DNA of 13,443 nt from Verrucomicrobiales bacterium (GTDB lineage Bacteria; Verrucomicrobiota; Verrucomicrobiia; Limisphaerales; SXQI01), in the NCBI GenBank assembly GCA_005793025.1, contig SXQI01000265.1, positions 1 through 13,443 of the forward strand. The letters are read 5' to 3'. The translations under genes and the position numbers were made by a program. Positions within the stretch are counted from its first letter, which is position 1, and each line of letters opens with the position of its first letter. The notes beneath the pieces are model-generated. The model saw only the letters and a program-made list of their open reading frames with translations. It was not told where the DNA came from and ran no database searches. Of the stretch, positions 1 through 8,139 are shown in pieces.

Positions 1-279
1 CCTGACTACGCCCATCTGCTCCCCGAGCCGATCCAACGGTTCACCACCAAAGGTGTCTACGACGCCGATGAACACCAGCACCTCTCCTTTATCCAAGGGG
101 GTGGTCACGGTGGATCCCATCCCCACCTCGCCCACGAGTTCTTAAGCAGCATCGTCGAAGGACGCGCCTCCTTCCCTGATGTCTACCAATCCGTGAATTG
201 GACCATGTGCGGAATTTGCGCCCATGAATCAGCCCTGCGTGGGGGTGAACTGGTCAAAATCCCAGATTTTCGAAGCTAA
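1..279 (+). CDS. Gfo/Idh/MocA-family oxidoreductase, C-terminal end (5' truncated by window)
   Basis: This is the last 92 codons of a gene that begins before the window, read in frame 1 and ending in TAA. The translation contains GGGHGGSHPHLAHEF, then IVEGR..FPDVY, a WTMCGICAHESALRGGE segment and a final VKIPDF. This order is characteristic, from memory, of the C-terminal part of Gfo/Idh/MocA-type NAD(P)-dependent oxidoreductases common in Verrucomicrobiota and Planctomycetota, where the late histidines lie near the substrate pocket. The N-terminal Rossmann fold that binds NAD(P) lies outside the window, so cofactor and substrate cannot be judged. The following transporter gene starts 25 bp downstream on the same strand with no terminator between them, so the two are probably co-transcribed and may handle the same sugar or polyol. 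Family call is good; substrate unknown. Confidence 0.8.
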   Translation, partial: PDYAHLLPEPIQRFTTKGVYDADEHQHLSFIQGGGHGGSHPHLAHEFLSSIVEGRASFPDVYQSVNWTMCGICAHESALRGGELVKIPDFRS

Positions 280-304
280 ATTAACCCTTAACATAAACCA
301 ATAA

Positions 305-1930
305 ATGACTATGGAAAACGGTATTGCATCAAATGCAAAACGCCTGCTTTGGGCAGGCTTTCTTGCGATCTTCGCTGCAGGTGTCGGATTTGCGATCCGC
401 GGCGGAATCCTCGACAATTGGGGCCGCGATTTCGGCTTCACAGCAGGAGAATTAGGCGTCATCGGCGGGGCTGGCTTCACTGGCTTTTGCTTCGGAATCA
501 TCATCGGCGGTATTATCGTAGATAAAATCGGTTACGGAAAACTCGTCGTGTTGGCGTTCCTGTTCCATATCTTATCCGCGTTTGTCACCTTCGGTGCCAA
601 CAAAGGCATGGATAAAATGACGGCTTACAATTTCCTTTTCTGGGGAACTTTTATCTTCGCAGTTGCCAACGGAACGTTGGAAGCAGTTGCGAATCCTCTA
701 GTGGCCACGCTGTTTCCAAAAAACCGCACCCATTACTTGAACATTCTCCACGCAAGCTGGCCGGGCGGTTTGGTTGTCGGCGGTATCTTAGGGTGGATTC
801 TCGACGACCACTACAACATGTCTTGGAAGGTTCAACTCGGTCTTTTCCTTCTCCCCACAGTCCTTTACGGGTTCATGTTCTTTGGCCAAAAGTTTCCAAA
901 ATCTGAGGCCTCACAAAGTGGTCTTGGTCTTGGCGATATGTTGAAGGATGTCGGAATCCTCGGTGGTGCAGTAGCCTGCACCTTGTTAGCACTGTTTTTC
1001 CAAGGCACATTCGGGTTAACCAACAATCTCACTATCATCGTCGGGTTAGCTTTGCTGGGTGTGGTTGCTTTCGCCACAAGGTTCTCTCTTGGTGCTATCC
1101 TTCTCTTCGTCCTATTCGTCGTGCATGCCATGGTCGGAACGGTCGAATTGGGAACTGACGGTTGGATCCAAAACATCACCGGCAACATCCTGACATCCAG
1201 CGAAGGAAAAATTCTCTTCGTATTCACTTCTCTGACAATGTTCCTTCTCCGTTTCTGTGCTCATTTCATCGAAACCAAGCTGGGTCTCAAACCAATCGGC
1301 ATCCTTCTCATCTGTGCAGTCCTCGGTTTCATCGGCCTCAATATGGCCAGCGGAATTACTACCTTTGCCTCGGCGTTGCTGGCACTCACCGTTTACGGAA
1401 TCTCCAAAACCTTCTTCTGGCCAACGATGTTGGCGGTTGCTTCAGATCGCTTTCCGCGCACAGGAGCGGTGGCAATTTCCATCATGGGTGGTATCGGCAT
1501 GATGAGTGCCGGTCTGTTTGGTTCACCCGGTCTGGGTTACGCGAAGGATCGCTTCTCCGGGGAAGCTCTTCTGAAAGCTGATGCAACCGCATTCGCTGAG
1601 TATAAAGCTGAAAAACCAAGCACATTCCTTTTCTTCTCCGCCGCTACCGGTTTGGATGGAAAGAAATTGGGTGCAGTTCAAGAAAAACTCAACGGAGCCC
1701 GCGCAGAACTCGCGAAGGCTGGCAATTTGGACAGCTCGGCTGCTCTAGCTAAACTAACCCCAACCGAAAAAACAGTGCATGAAGCGAGCATCACTGGGGA
1801 TCGCAACACATTGAAGGCCGACGCTTTCATTCCAGCCGTCATGGCGGCGATTTACCTAGGGTTGTTCCTCTACTTCAAGGCGATCGGCGGCTACAAAACC
1901 GTCAGTATTGCCGAAACGAAAAAAGCGTAA
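305..1930 (+). CDS. MFS transporter, probable sugar permease
   Basis: A 541-residue polytopic inner-membrane protein with about twelve hydrophobic helices, as in the major facilitator superfamily. The loop after TM2 has the MFS motif-A pattern GGIIVDKIGYGK around residues 66-80. The segment NGTLEAVANPLVATLFP (near residue 125) and the following ILHASWPGG resemble, from memory, sugar/fucose-type symporters of planctomycetes and verrucomicrobia. This points to proton-coupled sugar uptake, but the substrate cannot be read. A hydrophilic segment of about 95 residues (410-505, rich in Ala, Lys and Glu) separates predicted TM11 from TM12, making the protein longer than a typical 400-450 residue MFS member. 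The start is the first ATG after the oxidoreductase stop; a second ATG lies two codons later. No Shine-Dalgarno sequence is visible. It probably forms an operon with the preceding oxidoreductase and is closed by a strong terminator. Confidence 0.9.
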   Translation: MTMENGIASNAKRLLWAGFLAIFAAGVGFAIRGGILDNWGRDFGFTAGELGVIGGAGFTGFCFGIIIGGIIVDKIGYGKLVVLAFLFHILSAFVTFGANKGMDKMTAYNFLFWGTFIFAVANGTLEAVANPLVATLFPKNRTHYLNILHASWPGGLVVGGILGWILDDHYNMSWKVQLGLFLLPTVLYGFMFFGQKFPKSEASQSGLGLGDMLKDVGILGGAVACTLLALFFQGTFGLTNNLTIIVGLALLGVVAFATRFSLGAILLFVLFVVHAMVGTVELGTDGWIQNITGNILTSSEGKILFVFTSLTMFLLRFCAHFIETKLGLKPIGILLICAVLGFIGLNMASGITTFASALLALTVYGISKTFFWPTMLAVASDRFPRTGAVAISIMGGIGMMSAGLFGSPGLGYAKDRFSGEALLKADATAFAEYKAEKPSTFLFFSAATGLDGKKLGAVQEKLNGARAELAKAGNLDSSAALAKLTPTEKTVHEASITGDRNTLKADAFIPAVMAAIYLGLFLYFKAIGGYKTVSIAETKKA

Positions 1931-1950
1931 CTCCACAAATCATCAACGGG

Positions 1951-1977
1951 AGAGGCACCCTTCAACGGGTGCCTTTT
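1951..1977 (+). terminator. Intrinsic terminator after the MFS gene
   Basis: A perfect stem GGCACCC / GGGTGCC with a 6-nt loop (TTCAAC) is followed directly by TTTT. An A-T pair and further weak pairs extend the base. It starts 20 bp after the transporter stop codon and ends before the next gene, so it closes the oxidoreductase-transporter operon. Confidence 0.88.
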
Positions 1978-2016
1978 CTGTTGTTACCCGTGTTGTTGAC
2001 AGTTTAGCTTCCAATC

Positions 2017-3126
2017 ATGTCGCGAGGAGATCCAACGTTTTCATCTACTCTGCAAGTTTTCGATCAGGGCATCAAAAATGGCTGGCATCTGGGTGGGCAA
2101 CTCTATGTTTCTCTCCGTGGACAAACCCAGATTTCGGTAGCCGTTGGCGAAAGTGCCCCGGGAAAACCCCAAGAAACTAACGACCTCTTGCTTTGGCTTT
2201 CGGCGGGGAAACCACTCACGGCGATCGGTTTGGCACTCCTCCTAGAACAGCAGGGGATTTCTACAGATTCTCGGGTGTGCGACGTTATTCCCGAATTCGG
2301 GGTCGAGGGAAAAGAGTCCATTACAATCCACCATCTGCTCACCCATACAGGAGGGATTCGTGCCGCCGATAGCATTGATGAAACCCTAGATTGGGATGCA
2401 ATGATCCATGCAATCTGCGCTACCCGACTTGACGACAATTGGATTCCAGGACAAAAAGCCGGCTACCACATCGCCGGTAGCTGGTATCTCCTCGGTGAAA
2501 TCATTCAACGCCTTTCCGGGAAACCTTTCGCGGATTTTATCCGTGATCAACTGACACGCCCCTTGGGTATGTCTCAAACGTTTTTAAGTTTCCCAGATTC
2601 TGACCACACCAAGCCGCTGGGTTCGCTCTGTTTGCTCTACGACACCTTTGCAGGGAAGCAACAGCCTCACTCGAATTGGAACAATCCGGCCTATACCCAA
2701 CGGGCACGACCGGGGAGCAACATCCGTGGTCCCATCAGCGACCTTGGCCGCTTCTACGAGGCGTTGCTCGGCTATGGCCCTAACCCTTCTCCCCTACCCT
2801 CCACTTCGATGATTAACCGCGTTACAACGCGGCAACGATCTGGGATGTACGATCACACCCTCCTAGGAACAATTGATTGGGGTTATGGCTTTTTGATCCA
2901 ACCACCCACTCCACTTCCGGTGCACCCCGGCTACACCTACGGGTCCCACGCCTCCGCTGAGACATTTGGTCACAGTGGTAACCAGTGTGCATGCGCTTTT
3001 GCTGATCCAGCCCATGGGTTGGTCGTGGCGTGGATTTGTAATGGACGTCCGGGCGAACGAATCCATCAACTCAGGAGCAATTCAATCAACAACGCGATCT
3101 ATCAGGATCTTGGATTGACCGCTTGA
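2017..3126 (+). CDS. Serine hydrolase, beta-lactamase/class C-like family
   Basis: A 369-residue protein of the serine beta-lactamase-like fold (penicillin-binding protein/esterase/6-aminohexanoate-dimer hydrolase group). The SxxK motif is Ser62-Ala-Gly-Lys65, which supplies the nucleophile and general base. The second motif, usually Tyr-x-Asn, appears as Tyr150-His-Ile. The third is His319-Ser-Gly321, matching the HxG or KTG position. Other family marks are IHHLLTHTGG, PGQKAGY followed by LLGEIIQRLSGKPF, and RPLGMSQT. No signal peptide or lipobox is visible, so a cytoplasmic location is likely, which argues for an esterase or amidase rather than a periplasmic beta-lactamase. An in-frame TAG at 2005-2007 limits upstream extension to this ATG. 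There is no Shine-Dalgarno sequence. The gene stands alone between a terminator and the cytochrome operon. Substrate unknown. Confidence 0.88.
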   Translation: MSRGDPTFSSTLQVFDQGIKNGWHLGGQLYVSLRGQTQISVAVGESAPGKPQETNDLLLWLSAGKPLTAIGLALLLEQQGISTDSRVCDVIPEFGVEGKESITIHHLLTHTGGIRAADSIDETLDWDAMIHAICATRLDDNWIPGQKAGYHIAGSWYLLGEIIQRLSGKPFADFIRDQLTRPLGMSQTFLSFPDSDHTKPLGSLCLLYDTFAGKQQPHSNWNNPAYTQRARPGSNIRGPISDLGRFYEALLGYGPNPSPLPSTSMINRVTTRQRSGMYDHTLLGTIDWGYGFLIQPPTPLPVHPGYTYGSHASAETFGHSGNQCACAFADPAHGLVVAWICNGRPGERIHQLRSNSINNAIYQDLGLTA

Positions 3127-3202
3127 GTTTATTTTTACCTCTTTTTTTCGCACAACGACCCTCAAAATAAGCCACTTCACCCCAAAAAATGTGGAGAACC
3201 AA

Positions 3203-3230
3203 TCTACAACCCTAATCATCTGGTTGTAGA
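3203..3230. repeat. Perfect 9-bp inverted repeat, candidate operator
   Basis: TCTACAACC (3203-3211) and GGTTGTAGA (3222-3230) are exact inverted copies separated by 10 bp. No T-run follows, so a terminator is unlikely. The dyad lies 53-80 bp upstream of the cytochrome ATG and its arms overlap a possible -35 and -10. This arrangement is seen with operators for dimeric regulators. An RNA hairpin in the leader is an alternative only if transcription starts further upstream. Confidence 0.55.
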
Positions 3231-3232
3231 AT
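3203..3232 (+). promoter_or_regulatory. Candidate sigma70-like promoter of the cytochrome-ASPIC operon
   Basis: A -10-like TAGAAT (3227-3232, five of six matches to TATAAT) lies 18 bp downstream of TCTACA (3203-3208, four of six matches to TTGACA). Transcription would begin near 3239, giving a leader of about 44 nt. The inverted repeat occupies the same bases, so regulator binding would directly affect polymerase access. This is motif matching only. Confidence 0.35.
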
Positions 3233-3282
3233 ACAGGAATTCAGTGGAGTAGCTACGCCCCCTCGGATTCGTTGTGATCGCC

Positions 3283-6087
3283 ATGAGCCCTACCGAAGCC
3301 CAGCCAACTCCTAAGCGCAAATACGTCAGGGCGGTCGGTCCACGCCTGCGTGTCCTGCTGTCCATCTGTTTAACGCTCTTCGCAGCACTCGGGGCCAATT
3401 CCGTTTATCTGAGTAGCATCACTTTTCTGGAATGGACGACGAAGCAAGTTTACCAGAACTACTTCTACCAGATCATGTTCTTGGCGCACTTGATTTTGGG
3501 TCTCCTTCTCGTGCTTCCGGCCATTGTTTTTGGTATCGGACACATGATCAATTCGCATGACCGACCCAACCGACGGGCGGTCCGGGTCGGATATGTTCTC
3601 TTCGCAGTCACCCTGATTCTGCTCTTCACTGGAATCGCTCTCACCCGCATCGGCTCGTTCAAATTGGCAGGTCCCGCTCGCACGCTTTCCTATTGGGCAC
3701 ACGTGATCACCCCGTTACTGGCAGCGTGGTTGTTTGTGCTACACCGCCTCGCGGGACCCAAGATTCGTTGGAAACTGGGATTGAGCTGGGCCGGTGCCGT
3801 GGCTCTTGTTGTGGGAGCCATGGTGCTGCTGCACAAACAAGACCCCCGCAAATGGAATGTCGTCGGCCCTAAGGAAGGGGCCCAATACTTCGAACCATCC
3901 ATGGCCAGAACGGCGACAGGCAATTTCATCCCCGCTTCGACCCTCATGATGGATGATTACTGTCTCAAGTGTCATAAAGACTCCTATCAAGGCTGGTTTC
4001 ACAGTGCCCATCACTTTAGCTCCTTCAACAACCAACCTTATCTTTTCAGTGTTCGAGAAACCCGGAAGGTCTCCAAAGAACGCGATGGTTCGGTGAAGGC
4101 AGCTCGATGGTGCGCAGGTTGCCATGATGTGGTGCCATTTTTTAGCGGCGCCTTCGACGACGAGAATTTTGATGATGTGCGTCATCCCACATCACAAGCG
4201 GGAATCACTTGCACCGCTTGCCATGCCATAACGCATGTCAATTCCACGATCGGCAATGCGGATTACACGATAGACGAACCCATTCATTATCCGTTTGCCT
4301 CCAGCTCAAATTCCATCCTTCAATTTGTGAACAATCAAATGGTGAAGGCAAAACCTGAGTTTCATAAAAAAACGTTCCTCAAACCACTTCATAAAACTTC
4401 CGAGTTCTGTTCCACCTGCCATAAAGTCAGTATCCCCTACGCCCTTAACCACTATAAGGAGTGGTTGCGCGGTCAGAATCACTATGATTCGTTCTTGCTC
4501 AGTGGTGTCTCAGGACACAACGCACGGAGTTTCTATTATCCACCCACTGCCAAAGAAAATTGTGCGAGTTGCCATATGCCCCTGCAACCCTCTTCGGATT
4601 TTGGGGCTAAAATGTTTGCTGGCACCAATGTTTCAAGTATCCACGACCATTTTTTCCCTGCAGCCAACACCGCAATTCCTCACCTTCGCGGCGATTTGGC
4701 CAGCATCAAACGGCAGCAAGACTTTTTGAAGGACTGCGCCCGCATCGATATTTTTGGGATCAAACCCGGAGGGACCATCGACAGTCCCCTGATTGCCCCG
4801 CTCCGTCCCGAGGTCCCACAACTGAAGCGTGGTCAAAAATACCTCATCGAAGCCGTCGTCCGAACTCTCAAACTGGGTCATCCCTTGACTCAAGGCACGG
4901 TGGATTCCAATGAATTGTGGGTGGACGCAAAAGTCACCAGTCAGAATCGAGTCATCGGGCGCAATGGCGGTTTGGGTCCTTTCAACACGGTCGATCCATG
5001 GTCGCATTTCTTAAATGTCTACATGCTCGACAAGGAGGGAAACCGGATCGATCGCCGCAACCCACAGGATATTTTCACACCGCTCTACAACCACCAGATT
5101 GGCCCTGGGGCAGCCGCCGTGGTCCATTACGCTCTCCAAGTCCCCGAGGACATCGATGGCTCTATCACGATCCAATTGAAGCTCCAATATCGGAAATTTG
5201 ACACCACCTACATGCAGCATGTATCGGGCAAGACTTATACAAATGATTTGCCGATCACGACCATTGGGGAGGACACCATTACCTTCGCCGTCGAAGGTTC
5301 GACGCTCGCGACAACTAACCCACCCTCTAAAATCGATCTGTGGCAACGTTGGAATGATTATGGAATCGGACTCTTTTTGGAAGGTGACAAAGGCAGCGAA
5401 AAAGGGGAATTAATCCAAGCAGCACAAGCCTTCACTAAAGTTGAATCTCTGAAAAAGGCTGATGGCCCTCTGAATTTGGCTCGAGTTTATTTCAAAGAAG
5501 GACGGTTGGAAGATGCTGTGACCGCCTTACAAAGGGCGAACCAATTCGACCCACCCGCACCGCGATGGACCGTGGCTTGGTTGAACGGCTTGGTGAACAA
5601 ACAGAATGGCTATCTGGATCAAGCGATCAAAGAATTCCGGAGCATCCTCGAAGACAAATACCCTGAAATCCAAACTCGCGGATTTGATTTTAGTAAGGAT
5701 TACGAGGTGATTAATGAGCTCGCTCAGACCCTGTTCGAACGCGGTAAACAGGCGCGATCTAATCCCACCCAACAACGAGAGTTCTTCACCGAAGCCATCA
5801 CCCATTTCAAGAAAACCTTGGCCTTGGACTCTGAAAACCTTGCGGCCCATTATAATCTATCCCTGCTCTACCGCATCGTCGCCGACAAGGCGCAGGCGGA
5901 CTATCACCAATCCCAGCACGAGAAATACAGGCCCGACGACAACGCGCGCGATCGGGCCATTGCCAACGCCCGCCGCGCAAATCCCGCAGCGGATAATGCC
6001 GCTCAATCAATCGTTATCTACCCTCTACATCGCCCCGGAGCATTCGAACTTCCTCCCCCTCCGGTTCTCCAAACCGCTCTCCCATGA
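3283..6087 (+). CDS. Membrane-anchored multihaem (5x CxxCH) cytochrome c with TPR repeats
   Basis: A 934-residue modular protein. Residues 22-183 hold five predicted membrane helices (about 22-44, 62-88, 101-121, 136-155, 164-183); positive loops place the N-terminus in the cytoplasm and the rest in the periplasm. Helix 2 carries His69 and His87, and helix 4 His140 and His154 (HX13H), a pattern suggesting b-type haem ligands. Five CxxCH haem c sites follow at C227, C277, C310, C376 and C427. The first is followed by a W..HSAHH segment like cytochrome c554-type proteins. Residues 507-669 are beta-rich, with a GHPLTQGTVDSNELW motif, and 690-885 look like TPR repeats. The likely role is periplasmic electron transfer linked to the quinone pool; no partner or substrate is evident. 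ATG 3283 was chosen over in-frame GTG 3274 because neither has a clear ribosome binding site and ATG is preferred. The stop overlaps the next start (ATGA). Confidence 0.88.
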   Translation: MSPTEAQPTPKRKYVRAVGPRLRVLLSICLTLFAALGANSVYLSSITFLEWTTKQVYQNYFYQIMFLAHLILGLLLVLPAIVFGIGHMINSHDRPNRRAVRVGYVLFAVTLILLFTGIALTRIGSFKLAGPARTLSYWAHVITPLLAAWLFVLHRLAGPKIRWKLGLSWAGAVALVVGAMVLLHKQDPRKWNVVGPKEGAQYFEPSMARTATGNFIPASTLMMDDYCLKCHKDSYQGWFHSAHHFSSFNNQPYLFSVRETRKVSKERDGSVKAARWCAGCHDVVPFFSGAFDDENFDDVRHPTSQAGITCTACHAITHVNSTIGNADYTIDEPIHYPFASSSNSILQFVNNQMVKAKPEFHKKTFLKPLHKTSEFCSTCHKVSIPYALNHYKEWLRGQNHYDSFLLSGVSGHNARSFYYPPTAKENCASCHMPLQPSSDFGAKMFAGTNVSSIHDHFFPAANTAIPHLRGDLASIKRQQDFLKDCARIDIFGIKPGGTIDSPLIAPLRPEVPQLKRGQKYLIEAVVRTLKLGHPLTQGTVDSNELWVDAKVTSQNRVIGRNGGLGPFNTVDPWSHFLNVYMLDKEGNRIDRRNPQDIFTPLYNHQIGPGAAAVVHYALQVPEDIDGSITIQLKLQYRKFDTTYMQHVSGKTYTNDLPITTIGEDTITFAVEGSTLATTNPPSKIDLWQRWNDYGIGLFLEGDKGSEKGELIQAAQAFTKVESLKKADGPLNLARVYFKEGRLEDAVTALQRANQFDPPAPRWTVAWLNGLVNKQNGYLDQAIKEFRSILEDKYPEIQTRGFDFSKDYEVINELAQTLFERGKQARSNPTQQREFFTEAITHFKKTLALDSENLAAHYNLSLLYRIVADKAQADYHQSQHEKYRPDDNARDRAIANARRANPAADNAAQSIVIYPLHRPGAFELPPPPVLQTALP

Positions 6088-7943
6088 ATCAGAAAGATCC
6101 TCATAACGAACCAAAAACCAACGAGTCTGAAGAGGTCGTTCATTACGATGATGCCCTCATCGCTCGCGCCTTTCGTTGGTCAGCTCTGGCTCTCATCCTT
6201 CTGCTCTTAGCGGGAATCGGTCTCTACGTGCTCTTGACCCGCAAGCCAGCTCCAGCCCCAGTGAAAGTAACGCAAATCACCGCACCCAGCGTAAAAACTG
6301 CTCCCCTCCTAAACCCGCCTACCGTAAAATTCACCGACGTAACATCCTCCTCCGGTCTCACTTTTATCCACAATAACGGAGCCACAGGCGAAAAACTCCT
6401 GCCGGAAACAATGGGGGGCGCGGTTGCTTTCCTTGATTTTGATAACAACGGCACGCAGGACCTTCTCCTAGTCAATGCTCAATCGTGGCCAGGCACCGCC
6501 AACCCCAACCTGACCACCCCAGGACTCTATCGAAACGATGGTCGTGGACAGTTTACCGACGTCACCAAAGGTTCCGGCATTGATATTTCACTTTACGGCA
6601 TGGGAGCAGCCGTCGGCGATTACGACAACGACGGTTGGGTCGATGTTTTTATCTCATGCGTCGGCACCGCTCACCTTTTCCGCAACCAAGGCAATGGAGT
6701 TTTTCAAGATGTCACCTTGAAAGCTGGAGTCTCGGGCTCCGCGAAGGACTGGGGGACAGCCGCCGCATTTTTCGACTATGACAACGATGGCAAACTCGAC
6801 CTTTATGTGGGTCAATACGTCAAATGGTCGCGTGAAATCGATTTTGAGGTGGGTTACAAACTCGTCGGTATCGGTCGTGCTTACGGTCAACCCATGAATT
6901 TTGAAGGCACCTTTCCCTACCTCTACCACAACAACGGCGATGGCACATTCACTGATGCCACCGCCGCAGCAGGATTGCAGGTCAAAAACCCCTCATCGGG
7001 GGTTCCCACTGCAAAAACTCTAGGTGTTGCGCCTGTCGATATCGATGCCGATGGGTGGATGGATTTGATCGTCGCGAATGATACCGTGCAAAACCTTGTA
7101 TTTCACAATCAGACCAATGGAACCTTTAAAGAGATCGGAGCCAATGCCGGCATCGCCTTCGATAGCTACGGAGCTACCCGAGGAGCCATGGGGATTGATA
7201 CTGGCTTCTTTCGCAATGACGATGCCCTAGGAGTGGTGATTGGGAACTTCGCCAACGAGATGACTGCTCTCTATGTTTCCCAAGGCAGTCCGCTTCAATT
7301 CGCAGACGAAGCCATCACCGAAGGGATCGGGCCAGCAAGCCGCCTCCTCCTCAAATTTGGCGTGTTTTTCTTCGATTACGACCTTGATGGACGACTCGAT
7401 GTCCTCTCTTCGAACGGCCATCTCGAACAGGAAATCAACAAACTTCAAGCCAGCCAACAATACCTCCAACCTGCCCAGCTCTTCTGGAACCGAGGTGCCA
7501 GCCCTACGGGAATGTTCGGCCCAGTAACCAGCGAACAATCCGGAGCGGATCTATTCCGCCCCATCGTCGGTCGAGGATCCGCCTTCGCCGACATCGATGC
7601 CGACGGCGACCTCGATGTCATCCTCGTACAAACCGGTGGAAAACCACTCCTCCTCCGGAACGACAACCAATTAGGCCACCACTGGATTCGCTTGAATCTT
7701 GAAGGTCGTTCGGCAAACCGCTCAGCCATAGGAGCTCGAGTGACCCTCAAAGTCGCCGGTCAAACCCACCGCCGCCAAGTGATGCCAACCCGCAGTTACC
7801 TCTCTCAATCTGAACTTCCGATTACCATTGGTCTCGGTTCGTCCCAAACCGTGGAAGAAATCGAAATCCTTTGGCCCGGCGGACCTCTCCAAAAACTGAG
7901 TAACATTCGGGTTGATCAGACGACCTCCGTCCGCCAACCCTAA
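6084..7943 (+). CDS. CRTAC1-type FG-GAP repeat protein with C-terminal ASPIC/UnbV domain
   Basis: A 619-residue protein with one N-terminal membrane helix (about residues 31-52) after a short acidic cytoplasmic tail, so the bulk is anchored in the periplasm. The body is a probable FG-GAP/VCBS beta-propeller: six calcium-binding DxDxDGxxD-type loops lie at 118-126 (DFDNNGTQD), 179-187, 231-239, 319-327, 431-439 and 503-511. An ASPIC/UnbV domain follows at about 532-616, with W.RLNLEGR, AIGARVTLK, R.YLSQSE and VEEIEILWPGG. Proteins of this architecture are widespread in PVC bacteria and Acidobacteria, but their biochemical role is poorly defined. Adhesion or protein-partner scaffolding is a reasonable inference. 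Its ATG overlaps the stop of the multihaem cytochrome gene by 4 bp, implying translational coupling and a shared complex or pathway. No terminator is clear after it. Confidence 0.9.
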   Translation: MNQKDPHNEPKTNESEEVVHYDDALIARAFRWSALALILLLLAGIGLYVLLTRKPAPAPVKVTQITAPSVKTAPLLNPPTVKFTDVTSSSGLTFIHNNGATGEKLLPETMGGAVAFLDFDNNGTQDLLLVNAQSWPGTANPNLTTPGLYRNDGRGQFTDVTKGSGIDISLYGMGAAVGDYDNDGWVDVFISCVGTAHLFRNQGNGVFQDVTLKAGVSGSAKDWGTAAAFFDYDNDGKLDLYVGQYVKWSREIDFEVGYKLVGIGRAYGQPMNFEGTFPYLYHNNGDGTFTDATAAAGLQVKNPSSGVPTAKTLGVAPVDIDADGWMDLIVANDTVQNLVFHNQTNGTFKEIGANAGIAFDSYGATRGAMGIDTGFFRNDDALGVVIGNFANEMTALYVSQGSPLQFADEAITEGIGPASRLLLKFGVFFFDYDLDGRLDVLSSNGHLEQEINKLQASQQYLQPAQLFWNRGASPTGMFGPVTSEQSGADLFRPIVGRGSAFADIDADGDLDVILVQTGGKPLLLRNDNQLGHHWIRLNLEGRSANRSAIGARVTLKVAGQTHRRQVMPTRSYLSQSELPITIGLGSSQTVEEIEILWPGGPLQKLSNIRVDQTTSVRQP

Positions 7944-7976
7944 AGTTTTCTGAGGGGGTTCGCTGAAAGAAAGAAA

Positions 7977-8051
7977 TGGTGGACGCTGCAGGTTTCGAAC
8001 CTGCGACCCCTACCGTGTGAAAGTAATGCTCTACCACTGAGCTAAGCGTCC
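7977..8051 (-). tRNA. tRNA-Val (anticodon CAC)
   Basis: Read on the minus strand, GGACGCT pairs perfectly with AGCGTCC to form the acceptor stem, followed by discriminator A and an encoded CCA (7977-7979). The D arm GCTCAGTGGTAGAGC, anticodon arm TTACT-TTCACAC-GGTAG and T arm GCAGG-TTCGAAA-CCTGC all fold. The anticodon loop gives CAC after U33, reading the valine codon GUG. Both end pairs of the anticodon stem are G-U wobbles. The gene lies between two plus-strand genes and is transcribed alone. A pyrimidine-rich tract (TTTCTTTCTTTC) follows its 3' end, but no terminator hairpin was found. Confidence 0.95.
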
Positions 8052-8062
8052 GCAGCCCAACC

Positions 8063-8091
8063 AATAAAACGCAGTGACCGCCGAACTGCAA
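8063..8091 (-). promoter_or_regulatory. Possible promoter of the tRNA-Val gene
   Basis: On the minus strand TTGCAG (8086-8091) and TTTATT (8063-8068) are 17 bp apart, with the tRNA 5' end 11 bp further on. Matches to the sigma70 consensus are only three and four of six. Position is the main support. Confidence 0.3.
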
Positions 8092-8139
8092 GCCATTTTG
8101 CCCGCTAATTGGACCGACGAATTGCCGTTAGGCGGATTC

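Noticed and set aside
1162..1581. 139-codon open frame on the plus strand inside the MFS gene
   Set aside because: The composition is rich in His, Arg and Ser with no domain, and the MFS frame explains the region fully.
1996..2001. Perfect -35 box TTGACA just before the serine hydrolase gene
   Set aside because: A -10 at the normal distance would fall at or after the ATG (2017) and no TATAAT-like sequence is there; no alternative downstream start keeps the domain intact.
3139..3149. T-rich stretch after the serine hydrolase stop, considered as a terminator
   Set aside because: No stem-loop precedes the T-run, so it is not a recognisable intrinsic terminator.
3739..4185. 148-codon open frame on the minus strand inside the cytochrome gene
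   Set aside because: It is antisense to the haem-binding region with five CxxCH motifs and encodes no recognisable domain; it is a shadow of the real gene.
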